From the NCBI GenBank assembly GCA_050303615.1, contig JBNLCC010000150.1:1-15074 (forward strand): a stretch of 15,074 nt of DNA, given 5' to 3'. Made by a program: the position numbers and the translations under genes. A model generated the notes under the pieces. The model was not told the origin of the DNA. It ran no database searches and saw only the letters and a list, made by a program, of their open reading frames with translations. The stretch comes from CAZDXJ01 sp050303615. Its GTDB lineage: Bacteria > Pseudomonadota > Gammaproteobacteria > Methylococcales > Methylomonadaceae. Shown here piece after piece: positions 1-7,563 of this stretch (positions within the stretch are counted from its first letter, which is position 1; every line of letters starts with the position of its first letter).

Positions 1-557
1 CCGGCAAGCAGGATGACCATCTGAAAGCCCACGCCCTGCCAAATGGAAAGCAACATGATCGCAGGCAGGGCCAGATCGGGATCGCGCAGAAAATCGCGCG
101 GCTGCCAATGACCGAAAGTCAAGACATCAAGCAAAGCATTCATCATGCCTTGGGGCCCCGGTGCATAAATCAGGATCCAAATCACCGCAACCAGCGACAT
201 CGGAAACACCACCGGCATAAAAAACAAGGTACGGAATACCGCGCTACCACGTAGCCCCGCGTTCAACATCAATGCCAGGCCAAGCGCCAGACCGGTTTGC
301 AGCGGCACAACCGCCGCCGCGAACTTTAAGTTGTTAAGCAGCGCCTGAATAAAGTCAGGATTACTGAAAATCCGCCCGAATTGTTTAAGACCAACGAATT
401 CAACGGGTAACGGTGACCCGAGGCGCAGATTGGTGAAGGACAGCAACAGGGAAACCAGGAACGGCAACAGCATGAACAGCGTCAGCCCCAGCAATGCGGG
501 AGCCGCCAGCAACAACGCAGCCGGCGTTTGATCGGCATAGCCTCGCCGCCGGGTCAT
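1..557 (-). CDS. Sugar ABC transporter permease, MalF/UgpA type (partial, 3' end outside window)
   Basis: This is the inner-membrane permease of a carbohydrate ABC importer, which would form the channel for the sugar delivered by the adjacent binding protein. It is read by translating the minus strand from the ATG at 557-555; 185 codons are visible before the left edge. The protein opens with a short basic stretch (MTRRRGY), then a hydrophobic helix at about residues 12-40. The segment containing VEFVGLKQFGRIFSNPDF (about residues 50-67) is the extracytoplasmic region typical of MalF/UgpA-like permeases. Further helices follow, including one around residues 110-130 (FRTLFFMPVVFPMSLVAVIW). The visible part stops at IWQGVGFQMVILLAG, just before the expected EAA loop that contacts the ATPase, so that diagnostic motif lies outside. 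The start overlaps the binding-protein stop in an ATGA arrangement, implying translational coupling. Substrate unknown. Confidence 0.9.
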   Translation of the reverse strand, partial: MTRRRGYADQTPAALLLAAPALLGLTLFMLLPFLVSLLLSFTNLRLGSPLPVEFVGLKQFGRIFSNPDFIQALLNNLKFAAAVVPLQTGLALGLALMLNAGLRGSAVFRTLFFMPVVFPMSLVAVIWILIYAPGPQGMMNALLDVLTFGHWQPRDFLRDPDLALPAIMLLSIWQGVGFQMVILLA

Positions 558-1987
558 CGCTGCGCTTCCTTAAGCCCGCGGCCGACTAGCGGATAGCCGT
601 GATTATCCTCGATCTCATCATCGATGGTCCGCACCGCCCTATCAAGCGCCGCCTGCACCTCGGTACCGCTGCGAATCCGGTCAAAGGCTTTCTGAAATGC
701 GGCGGTAATCACCGGATAGGCGGGGGTGCGCGGGCGCGGTACGGCATAGCCACCGTCGAGCTGCCGCACGAAAAGGTTTAACGGCCCGCCGGTACGGTAG
801 CGCGGAGAAAGCGAAATGGCGCTGTAAGTTGCCGGGATTGCACTGTTGGCTTTGGTCATAGCCAGTATTTCCTTATCGGTCAGCAGGTAGGCAACAAATT
901 CCGCCGCTGCCTCGGCATTGCGGCTGCCGGCCGTTATTGCCCAGGCCCAGGAGCCCTGCCCGGTTTTGGGACCGTGGCCGAAGTCCGGCAGCGGCAGCAG
1001 CAACAGATTATCGCCGAGCACATCATGGTATTGAGGGTAGTTCCAATGGCCGCCGAAGGCCAATGCGACGCGGCCGTTAATAAAGGCGGCATCATCGATA
1101 TTGGCATCGACCCGCCCGGCACGAATCCAGGACTGTAGTGTCGACATCGCACTGACTGCGTCCGCACCGTTGAGCAGATGGTCCGCCGTTAAATAATCCC
1201 TGCGGTTGATCAGATCCCCGCCTGCCGATTGAATGAGCGGCGAGAAAGCATAGGTATACCATTCCCCCGCATAGTTAAGCTTTAGATCAAGCACTTGGCC
1301 GTCGGCATCGTATTGCGCCAGGCGCTGCAGAATGGCATTGAACTCATCGCGGCTCCACGGGTTCTGCAAAGTCGGGATACGCACTCCGGCCTGTTGCAAT
1401 TTAGATCGATCGGCATAGAGGCATAACCCGGAATCATAGCTGCCTACCGCCCACAGCCTGCCATGATAGCGCCCCTGTTCGATAATCGACGGAAGCAAAT
1501 CAGCTTGCAGTGTGTCGGGCAACAGGTCGTCCAGAGGGCGTAAATGCCCCTGCCAAACATAACTGTAAAGAAACGGTGCATCGAACTCCAATAAATCCGG
1601 TAGTTCATCGGCCACTGCGGCAGCCTGTACCTGGGCGTTATAACTGCCTTCCGGAATCAGGGTGAGGCGGACCTGCAGGCCGGGGTGGCCGGTATTGAAG
1701 CGCTTCACCTGTTCCTGTAAAGTTTCGCGCTCACGCTGCTGACCGGCATGAGCCCAGACCTGTATTATTGAAGGTTCTCGCGAACCCGGCTCATCGGCAC
1801 CGCATCCGGCAAGCAGCAGCAACAATGCATACTGCGGAAGCGCACTGCGGCGTCGCCAATAATTTCGGACATAAGCAAACAAACCTGTAGCCGGACAAAG
1901 CCTGTTTACCAGCCGCCGGCTCGTTTGGCATGCGCTTGCGGAATAAGGGAGTTTATCCGCAAAGCTCCGCCAGCCTCGGGCGGACAT
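554..1987 (-). CDS. Sugar ABC transporter substrate-binding lipoprotein (family 1)
   Basis: This is the extracytoplasmic binding protein of a carbohydrate ABC importer. The mature part reads as a family 1 solute-binding protein: a first beta strand and helix (IIQVWAHAGQQRERETLQEQ), a DLLEFDAPFLYSY segment, a hinge-like region (YHGRLWAVGSYDSGLCLYAD), a buried AFINGRVALAFGGHW segment and a C-terminal FQKAFDRIRSG helix, as in MalE/UgpB-like proteins. A lipobox (LLLLAGC) shows lipid anchoring. The start is uncertain. The only ATG ahead of it, at 1987-1985, lies 7 nt after the bfr stop and gives 477 residues, but leaves the lipobox cysteine at about residue 62, very long for a signal peptide, and shows no Shine-Dalgarno. 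A TTG at 1882-1880 would give a normal 26-residue signal peptide with a basic n-region (RNYWRRR), but its ribosome site is also poor. A further in-frame TTG at 2038 lies inside bfr. The gene sits between bfr and the permease. Confidence 0.87.
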   Translation of the reverse strand: MSARGWRSFADKLPYSASACQTSRRLVNRLCPATGLFAYVRNYWRRRSALPQYALLLLLAGCGADEPGSREPSIIQVWAHAGQQRERETLQEQVKRFNTGHPGLQVRLTLIPEGSYNAQVQAAAVADELPDLLEFDAPFLYSYVWQGHLRPLDDLLPDTLQADLLPSIIEQGRYHGRLWAVGSYDSGLCLYADRSKLQQAGVRIPTLQNPWSRDEFNAILQRLAQYDADGQVLDLKLNYAGEWYTYAFSPLIQSAGGDLINRRDYLTADHLLNGADAVSAMSTLQSWIRAGRVDANIDDAAFINGRVALAFGGHWNYPQYHDVLGDNLLLLPLPDFGHGPKTGQGSWAWAITAGSRNAEAAAEFVAYLLTDKEILAMTKANSAIPATYSAISLSPRYRTGGPLNLFVRQLDGGYAVPRPRTPAYPVITAAFQKAFDRIRSGTEVQAALDRAVRTIDDEIEDNHGYPLVGRGLKEAQR

Positions 1988-1994
1988 GGAAGTG

Positions 1995-2462
1995 TTACAT
2001 CTGCGCTTGCAGATAATTCTGCAAGCCGGTTTTTTCAATGAGCCCCAACTGCTGCTCCAACCAATAGACGTGATCCTCTTCGGTATCCTGCAGCATGTCT
2101 TCGAGCATCTCCCGTGTCTGGTAGTCCTTGACCGATTCGCAATAGGCTATCACCTCCTTCAACGCACTGATTACCTGAATCTCCAACTGCAGGTCGTTTT
2201 TCAGCATCTGTTCTACGTCGGCACCGATATGCAACGGGTCGCGCTTGGACAGATCGGGCGTTCCTTCCAAAAACAGGATGCGGCGGATCAAACGGTCGGC
2301 ATGCCCTGTCTCGTCGGCCATTTCGTGGTCGATGCGCTCATACAGCTTATCGAATCCCCAGTCATGATACATGCGTGAGTGCACAAAGTATTGGTCCATT
2401 GCGGTCAGTTCGCCGGCCAGCAGCCGGTTGAGCATCTCGATGACTTCAGCGTCGCCTTTCAT
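1995..2462 (-). CDS. bfr: Bacterioferritin lacking the usual heme methionine
   Basis: Bacterioferritin is a cytosolic 24-subunit iron store that oxidises Fe(II) at a di-iron ferroxidase centre. The 155-residue length and the ends (MKGDAEVIEMLNRLL and GLQNYLQAQM) match the family closely. Ferroxidase ligands are all visible: E18, Y25, E51, H54, E94, E128 and H131, the last two shifted by one from E. coli numbering because of a one-residue insertion (DTEEDH). Residue 52, normally the methionine that binds heme between two subunits, is threonine here (motif DETGH instead of DEMKH). This resembles the ferroxidase-type, heme-methionine-less subunit of two-subunit bacterioferritins, but no partner gene is in the window. 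The ATG start has a good ribosome site (GAGGGA, 6 nt spacing). It is the first gene after a candidate promoter and is followed directly by the sugar-binding protein. Confidence 0.95.
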   Translation of the reverse strand: MKGDAEVIEMLNRLLAGELTAMDQYFVHSRMYHDWGFDKLYERIDHEMADETGHADRLIRRILFLEGTPDLSKRDPLHIGADVEQMLKNDLQLEIQVISALKEVIAYCESVKDYQTREMLEDMLQDTEEDHVYWLEQQLGLIEKTGLQNYLQAQM

Positions 2463-2497
2463 GGAAAATCCCTCGTTTGGTAATGGTCGTTCATAGG

Positions 2498-2526
2498 AGC
2501 ATACCTGAAGTGCTCCGGCTTTTCAA
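2498..2526 (-). promoter_or_regulatory. Candidate sigma-70 promoter of bfr and the ABC genes
   Basis: On the minus strand a -35 box TTGAAA (2526-2521) and a -10 box TATGCT (2503-2498) are separated by exactly 17 nt. Transcription would start near 2491, giving a leader of about 30 nt before the bfr ATG at 2462. The boxes match the consensus at 5/6 and 4/6. The assignment rests on sequence match and position only. Confidence 0.5.
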
Positions 2527-2629
2527 ATGACGTACGAACCCGCCTTTCTACTGTCTTTGCCGGTAATTGGGATGGGCCGGCAGACCGGTAAAACCGCCGG
2601 TCAGGACGCTACGATAAGCTGCCGGATCT

Positions 2630-3121
2630 TCAGGCTCCGGGTTCTTCCGCCTGCTGCCCGGCCTGATATACGCTGTAAACATAAACAGGAATATCCACAT
2701 TACCCAAGCTTATCTCGATCAAAGGCCACACGTCGTCCCAGTCCAAATCACCCGATCCCGTACCAAGTTTCGATAAAGCGATCGAGCCGAATCCCTCTTT
2801 TGCAATGAGTTTTGCCAAAGCGTCTAACGCATGTTTCACGTTACTCAGGGTCGCCTTGCCGATGTGATATTCATGCCGGTCAATGATATCCTGAGTAATC
2901 AGGTTGACAATACGCCAATCATCCCCGGTTTGCCATACCCAGGCTTCTCCCGGCTTAGTATTATGTTGATGGCACCACCTGAGAAAATCTTTGTGCATGG
3001 CAGGATATTTAGTACGCAATGCCAATGCCAATCCTTTATCCATTGGGTCATTGATGCCCACTCCCTGTACAATGACATCAGCCCGGCTCAATAAAATATC
3101 ACCTTCAACTTGATAAATCAT
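2630..3121 (-). CDS. Stand-alone macro-domain protein (ADP-ribose binding or hydrolysing)
   Basis: The 163-residue protein is a single macro domain, the fold that binds ADP-ribose and in some families removes it from proteins or nucleic acids. It begins MIYQVEGDILLSRADVIVQG, the typical first strand and helix with the aspartate (D8) that contacts adenine. The first ligand loop follows (GVGINDPMDKGLALALR, about 20-36), then the core strand WRIVNLITQ (69-77). A glycine-rich phosphate loop comes next (LGTGSGDLDW, 119-128), and a final strand reads VDIPVYVYSVY. This matches the proteobacterial Appr-1''-p processing-like proteins made of the macro domain alone. The ATG start follows a modest AGAG ribosome site. 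No toxin or ADP-ribosyltransferase gene lies beside it, so its substrate cannot be inferred from context. It is separated by about 167 nt from both neighbours, suggesting its own transcript. Confidence 0.88.
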   Translation of the reverse strand: MIYQVEGDILLSRADVIVQGVGINDPMDKGLALALRTKYPAMHKDFLRWCHQHNTKPGEAWVWQTGDDWRIVNLITQDIIDRHEYHIGKATLSNVKHALDALAKLIAKEGFGSIALSKLGTGSGDLDWDDVWPLIEISLGNVDIPVYVYSVYQAGQQAEEPGA

Positions 3122-3288
3122 AATAATCTCTTTTACGGTTAATTTTCTTTAAATGAGTTTGAAAATTGTAGGCTGAAGTCATAGCCGGAATATGTCCGCT
3201 CCGGCGCTGATTTCAATCACCGCACATGGGCAAGCAAAACCTCCGGTATATCACCGAGAACTACCGGCGTTCACTTGTTCCGCTTTAG

Positions 3289-3654
3289 CTACGGCCAATA
3301 CCAGTTCAATGCCGGGTTGACCTTCTCCTCGGGGCTAACCGGCATCTCCTTCAATTCCTTATAGCGTTGATAATCCAAGTCGGTTCCGACAAACAAACAA
3401 TTGCAGACATCCGCATCGGCATAAAGGTACTTGACTGTACCGTCTTGCTGTTCGGAGAAAACAACATGCTGCTGTAAAGATTTTATCCGTTCAAGCTTTT
3501 CCGGCGTATCTGCATTTTGTTTACGGAAACCCGCCGCAAGTAATAAAGTTTCCGTATCCTCCGCATTCGACTCCTGCATTAATGCGCATCCGCTCACTGC
3601 TATGCTGGAAACCACTATACCGCCTATAACCCATTTCGCAATTCTATGTTTCAC
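3289..3654 (-). CDS. Small conserved lipoprotein of unknown function
   Basis: The 121-residue protein has a clear lipoprotein signal: basic start (MKHRIAKW), hydrophobic helix (VIGGIVVSSIAV) and lipobox SGC with the lipidated cysteine at residue 23, so it should be anchored in the outer or inner membrane facing the periplasm. The mature part contains an ADTPEKLERIKSLQQ helix (48-62), then KYLYADADVCNCLFVGT (75-91) with a CxC pair (C84, C86) and a DYQRYKEL helix. This pattern, YVYAD followed by CxCLYVG and a YQxY helix, recalls a widespread unnamed family of small proteobacterial lipoproteins; no biochemical role is assigned to it to my knowledge. The start codon is GTG at 3654-3652 with GGGA 7 nt upstream; no ATG exists before the lipobox. 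It stands alone on the minus strand. Confidence 0.8.
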   Translation of the reverse strand: MKHRIAKWVIGGIVVSSIAVSGCALMQESNAEDTETLLLAAGFRKQNADTPEKLERIKSLQQHVVFSEQQDGTVKYLYADADVCNCLFVGTDLDYQRYKELKEMPVSPEEKVNPALNWYWP

Positions 3655-4346
3655 TATTGTTCCCGGTAATGATTATGTTCAGATCCTGACAAATTACAAC
3701 TGCGGCAAATCACAAGGCCCGTCGACGCACTCCATATAATCCTAACAACAGGCGCGATTGTAATCTGAAACCGTAGTGTTAATATATCGTTTACGCACGG
3801 CAATATACTGCAAATGCACATTTACGAAGCATTAAATTTCGGAGACGATTCAGTAGCCGTCTATGACGTTATGATAACAGACTATCCACTGCTACGGGAA
3901 CGGCATGATTGCTTCGCTTCAGCACGGGCATTCAAGGATATATTTCCGGCAGTCATTACTGAGCCATAAGAGGTAAAGGGTAGCAGCACCGGATATTATT
4001 GAAGTTTTAATGCATGCTGCCGTCCTTCTTTACAGAGGGAAAGCCTGTAGGAAGAAAAGCGCCCCAAATTGACCCGGAAAAAGACCGCAAGTGTGTTAAT
4101 ACCTAAATCCCGAATGAAATATCAATTGATACTTGCCTTTGATCCATGATTTAATCCCCGGCCGGTACAAACAGAGGTACGGCAAATAACTCATGGTTCC
4201 GACCGACTCTTCAGCTCATAACCTGCAAAACAGCACTTGCCTCGGCTCAATTTTTGCTTTGATAAAATTGCTACTCAGAATTTTTACATCGTTCGACAGG
4301 GTTTACTTGCAAAAAAACCATTTTTCAAATGAAACATTAACTGAAC
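3655..4346. other. Long intergenic region without a convincing gene (692 bp)
   Basis: This stretch separates the minus-strand lipoprotein gene from the plus-strand phosphorylase-kinase-like operon and must hold both promoters. It is visibly more AT-rich than its surroundings. The only reading frame of any length is a 51-codon ATG frame on the plus strand at 3814-3969; it has no ribosome-binding site and resembles nothing I recognise, so it is not called as a gene. No strong hairpin-plus-T-tract terminator, tRNA or repeat was found. The last 60 bases before the ATG at 4347 are very AT-rich and include TTGATA at 4259-4264, but I could not pair it with a convincing -10 box. Confidence 0.6.
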
Positions 4347-7300
4347 ATGAAACCGAATCGACAAGATAGACTAGAAACTTATTTCCGGCAGGTTCATGAC
4401 ATTATACTGAGCCGCCAGGATTGGGTGACCGGCTTGTTACCCGCCAGTACCGCGGTCACTGTGCATGGTAATTATAACGATGCCTGGGTTAGGGATAATG
4501 TCTACAGTATTCTTGCCGCCTGGGGATTGGCACTCGCCTATCGCCGTGCGGCAATCAATACCGGCCGCGCCTATCTTCTGGAACAAAGCGTCGTCAAGCT
4601 AATGCGCGGCCTGCTGACGGCGATGATGCGACAGGCACCCAAAGTCGAGCGATTTAAACATACCCAAAACCCCCAGGATGCTTTACATGCCAAGTATGAT
4701 ACCCAGACAGGCGATGTGGTGGTCGGTGATTATGAATGGGGACATTTACAACTGGATGCCACCTCTCTGTTTCTGTTGATGTTGGCACAAATGACCGCAT
4801 CCGGCTTACGTATCGTTTTTACCATCGATGAAGTTAATTTTGTGCAAAACCTGGTGCACTATATCAGCCGCACCTATCGCATCCCGGATTACGGTATCTG
4901 GGAACGGGGGCACAAAATCAATCTAGGCATAGCCGAACTCAATGCCAGTTCGGTCGGCATGGCCAAAGCGGCATTGCAAGCCTTATCCGGTTTCAACCTG
5001 TTCGGCAAGGATGGCAGCCAGGCATCAGTGGTGCACGTTATCAGCGACGATATTGCGCGGACCCGGATTACCCTGGAATCGCTGTTGCCCAGAGAGTCGA
5101 TATCCAAAGAGACCGATGCCGCCCTGCTCAGTATCGTTGGATTTCCCGCGTTTGCCGTCGATGACCAAAGCCTCCGTGAGCAGACGGAAGCGATTATTTG
5201 TGAAAAACTGGAGGGCCGCTACGGCTGTAAACGTTTCCTGCTCGACGGCCACCAGACCGCAATTGAAGACATTAACAAACTGCACTATGATCCGCAGGAA
5301 CTCAAACAATTTATGGACATCGAGTGCGAATGGCCGCTGTTTTTCACTTATTTACTGCTTAACAACTTGTTCAGGGGAGATAATAACGCGGCGTTAAATT
5401 ATCGCGCCAAGCTGGACAATTTACTGGTGGAACAACATGGCAAGCAACTTTTGCCGGAATTATATCGGGTGCCGCGGGAAGCGATTGAAGCGGAAAGGAA
5501 TCAGCCGCACAGCCAACAACGCGTGCCCAATGAAAACATCCCTCTGGTCTGGGCGCAAAGCCTGTTTCTGCTGGGCAGTCTGATTCAGGATGGCTTGTTG
5601 GAGCCGGAAGATATCGATCCATTGGCGATACATAAAACCGTTGAAGATGACCGGGATTGTACGCTGCAAATTCAATTACTGGCCCAGGATACCGCAGTTC
5701 AAACCAGTTTATCGGCATTGGGAATCCGCACCCAGACCCTCGCTGAAATAGCCCCTTTCCAGATCAGGGAAGCTTCCGAATTGGCGGCCGCCTATACTCA
5801 TGTAGGCAGAAATGACCGTATAGGGTTATCAGGCCGACCGATGCGGCAGCTGCGGACCATGGCAACATCCAAAATTTATGTGTTGGCCGGTGAACTTCTG
5901 CTGTTTCTACCGCAATGCCTGAACCAGAAAGGGTTTTATCTGGCAATGGATAACCGCTTGGTTATTCAGCGCCTGCGCCTGGAATTAGCCTATGTCTATC
6001 GACATTGGGACAGACCGGGCAATCCTCTGATTGTGATGACAATCAAACAAAACATGCTGCAGGGCCAGAAAAGGGAAACGCTCATTGAATTTATCCAGGA
6101 GCTGCAGCAGGGCAACATACAAGGCGTACCGGTACAGCTCGGAAGGCTAGTGGATTTTGCTGCAACCTCCAGCCATGAAAAAATTGACTACTTGCATGAT
6201 TTTCAATTTTCGAAAGCCAATTGGGAGGAAAACAAACGCCCCTTTTTCCGTATCTTACCAACGGATTCTGCGCCGGCAACGCCTTTGGAGACATCGCTAT
6301 TAACCGCCTTGGAAGTCAGCGACGATCAAACGCTTATCGAGCAATTAAAAAACAACGCCAATCTTTATGCGCAGCTCGAATCGTTGAGCTTATTAAGCCT
6401 GCGCCACGGCCTGGATTTCGATACAGGATTAAGGACCGAGGACGGGACCGCCGTGAAGATACGGGACTTGTTGGAAGAAATCTATGAACGTGCCGGTGAC
6501 CGGCATGCCTGGTATATTGTCAGGCGTTGTGCCGGCTTGTTGGGCAAATACGACCTCAATCTGGAACAAACCGCCAATGAAATACTGGTGCGTCAGCACG
6601 CGTTAACATTAGGCCGGGCCTATAGCGGTAAAGCCACATTAACGCGCCCGGCGGACTCGTCGGAAATTCTACAAACCATTTGCAGTTACAACAACGATCC
6701 GAGCGAACGTATCATCATTCAGGAACTAATCCTCTATTTAGGCATGTTAATCAAATCCGATCCCGATTTGTTCACCGACATGCATACCGTTCGCGTAGGT
6801 CATATCCTACAATTGATGATTGCCCGGCAGCAGCGTGAATCCGCACGTGGCACATTTGATCAGGCGTTTAATGAAATCCTGTCCATGTCACCCTATAAGC
6901 TATCGCTCAAAGTTAGGGAAACACTGGAAAATTACCGCAATACCGTAGATCAGCTGCAGTTGGCCGAAGCGTTGCATTGCCAGGGTGATTCCCAGCAGTT
7001 AAACAGCGTCCAATTCTCAGCCAGCATCAATCCGGTCGACCGTGGAGAAGTTTATGACTGGTACGATTGGCGCGAGCAGCAGGGCAGCATCGGTAGAGAA
7101 AACGACGCCTTTTTTGCCGGCGTCTGGGACATCCTGCACCATTGCCAAGGGCTAACCATAGGCAATAAGCTCAACAGTAAAAACCGGTTCGACAGCGACA
7201 CCATCCTGTCGCAGACGACAGAAGGCGAACAAAGCTTCAAACTGCATGTGAATCACCGGCTAAACAAAATTCAGGCACCGCTCTATCGCCAATTAACGGT

Positions 7301-7550
7301 AGAGGCGCTAAAGGCGATTGCTTGTTTTTTTCGTGAAAATTCATCATTTCATATTGACAATACCATTGTAACGGACGTCATAATTGGCCATGCGGTAAGA
7401 ATTAACTGGCTGCAATTGCACCCCGAAAGCGAGGCAAACTATGAAGAATGCGTGCCGTTAGCCTGGCAGGAATTTTATCAATTGCCGCCGCATACGGTTG
7501 CCAATGCCATCCTCGATGCGTTAACACACTTGTTGAACAGTATTGAATAA
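4347..7550 (+). CDS. Phosphorylase kinase alpha/beta-subunit-like protein (GH15 fold)
   Basis: The 1067-residue cytoplasmic protein resembles the regulatory alpha/beta subunits of animal phosphorylase kinase along its whole length, not only in the glucoamylase-like (GH15) domain. From memory of the alpha subunit, near-identical blocks include VTGLLPAS (27-34), WVRDNVYSI (47-55), LEQSVVKLMRGLL (78-90), EWGHLQLDATSLFLL (130-144), ELNASSVGMAKAAL (197-210), GRYGCKRFLLDG (290-301) and LHYDPQELKQF (312-322). In the middle come PLVWAQSLFLLGSLI (399-413) and LSGRPMRQL. The C-terminal region keeps the family pattern: LSMSPYKLSLK near 846, then GVWDILHHCQGL near 925 and LNKIQAPLYRQLTVEAL near 970-985. 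Candidate GH15 acid and base positions are E186 (IWERG) and E371 (LLPELY). No lipidation (CaaX) end is present. The start ATG has no strong ribosome site. The stop is 10 nt before the glucokinase GTG. Whether it hydrolyses glucan, binds it or regulates a partner cannot be told. Confidence 0.9.
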   Translation: MKPNRQDRLETYFRQVHDIILSRQDWVTGLLPASTAVTVHGNYNDAWVRDNVYSILAAWGLALAYRRAAINTGRAYLLEQSVVKLMRGLLTAMMRQAPKVERFKHTQNPQDALHAKYDTQTGDVVVGDYEWGHLQLDATSLFLLMLAQMTASGLRIVFTIDEVNFVQNLVHYISRTYRIPDYGIWERGHKINLGIAELNASSVGMAKAALQALSGFNLFGKDGSQASVVHVISDDIARTRITLESLLPRESISKETDAALLSIVGFPAFAVDDQSLREQTEAIICEKLEGRYGCKRFLLDGHQTAIEDINKLHYDPQELKQFMDIECEWPLFFTYLLLNNLFRGDNNAALNYRAKLDNLLVEQHGKQLLPELYRVPREAIEAERNQPHSQQRVPNENIPLVWAQSLFLLGSLIQDGLLEPEDIDPLAIHKTVEDDRDCTLQIQLLAQDTAVQTSLSALGIRTQTLAEIAPFQIREASELAAAYTHVGRNDRIGLSGRPMRQLRTMATSKIYVLAGELLLFLPQCLNQKGFYLAMDNRLVIQRLRLELAYVYRHWDRPGNPLIVMTIKQNMLQGQKRETLIEFIQELQQGNIQGVPVQLGRLVDFAATSSHEKIDYLHDFQFSKANWEENKRPFFRILPTDSAPATPLETSLLTALEVSDDQTLIEQLKNNANLYAQLESLSLLSLRHGLDFDTGLRTEDGTAVKIRDLLEEIYERAGDRHAWYIVRRCAGLLGKYDLNLEQTANEILVRQHALTLGRAYSGKATLTRPADSSEILQTICSYNNDPSERIIIQELILYLGMLIKSDPDLFTDMHTVRVGHILQLMIARQQRESARGTFDQAFNEILSMSPYKLSLKVRETLENYRNTVDQLQLAEALHCQGDSQQLNSVQFSASINPVDRGEVYDWYDWREQQGSIGRENDAFFAGVWDILHHCQGLTIGNKLNSKNRFDSDTILSQTTEGEQSFKLHVNHRLNKIQAPLYRQLTVEALKAIACFFRENSSFHIDNTIVTDVIIGHAVRINWLQLHPESEANYEECVPLAWQEFYQLPPHTVANAILDALTHLLNSIE

Positions 7551-7563
7551 GGAGTCTACAGTG
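7551..7563 (+). promoter_or_regulatory. Ribosome-binding site that decides the glucokinase GTG start
   Basis: GGAG at 7551-7554 directly follows the stop codon of the upstream gene and sits 6 nt before GTG at 7561. This favours the GTG over an in-frame TTG at 7543, which lies inside the upstream coding sequence and ahead of the site. Confidence 0.75.

Noticed and set aside
1986..2378. Plus-strand 130-codon frame opposite bfr
   Set aside because: It is a mirror of the bacterioferritin coding sequence, which has all family residues; the frame has no domain pattern or ribosome site.
2583..2602. GACCGG/CCGGTC hairpin downstream of the macro-domain gene as a terminator
   Set aside because: The stem is only 6 bp and no T-tract follows on either strand.
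3814..3969. 51-codon plus-strand reading frame in the long intergenic region
   Set aside because: It has no ribosome-binding site, no recognisable motif and a composition like the surrounding non-coding DNA.
7543..7560. TTG start for glucokinase at 7543
   Set aside because: It overlaps the upstream gene and lies ahead of the GGAG site, which fits the GTG at 7561; the added residues are not part of the Glk fold.
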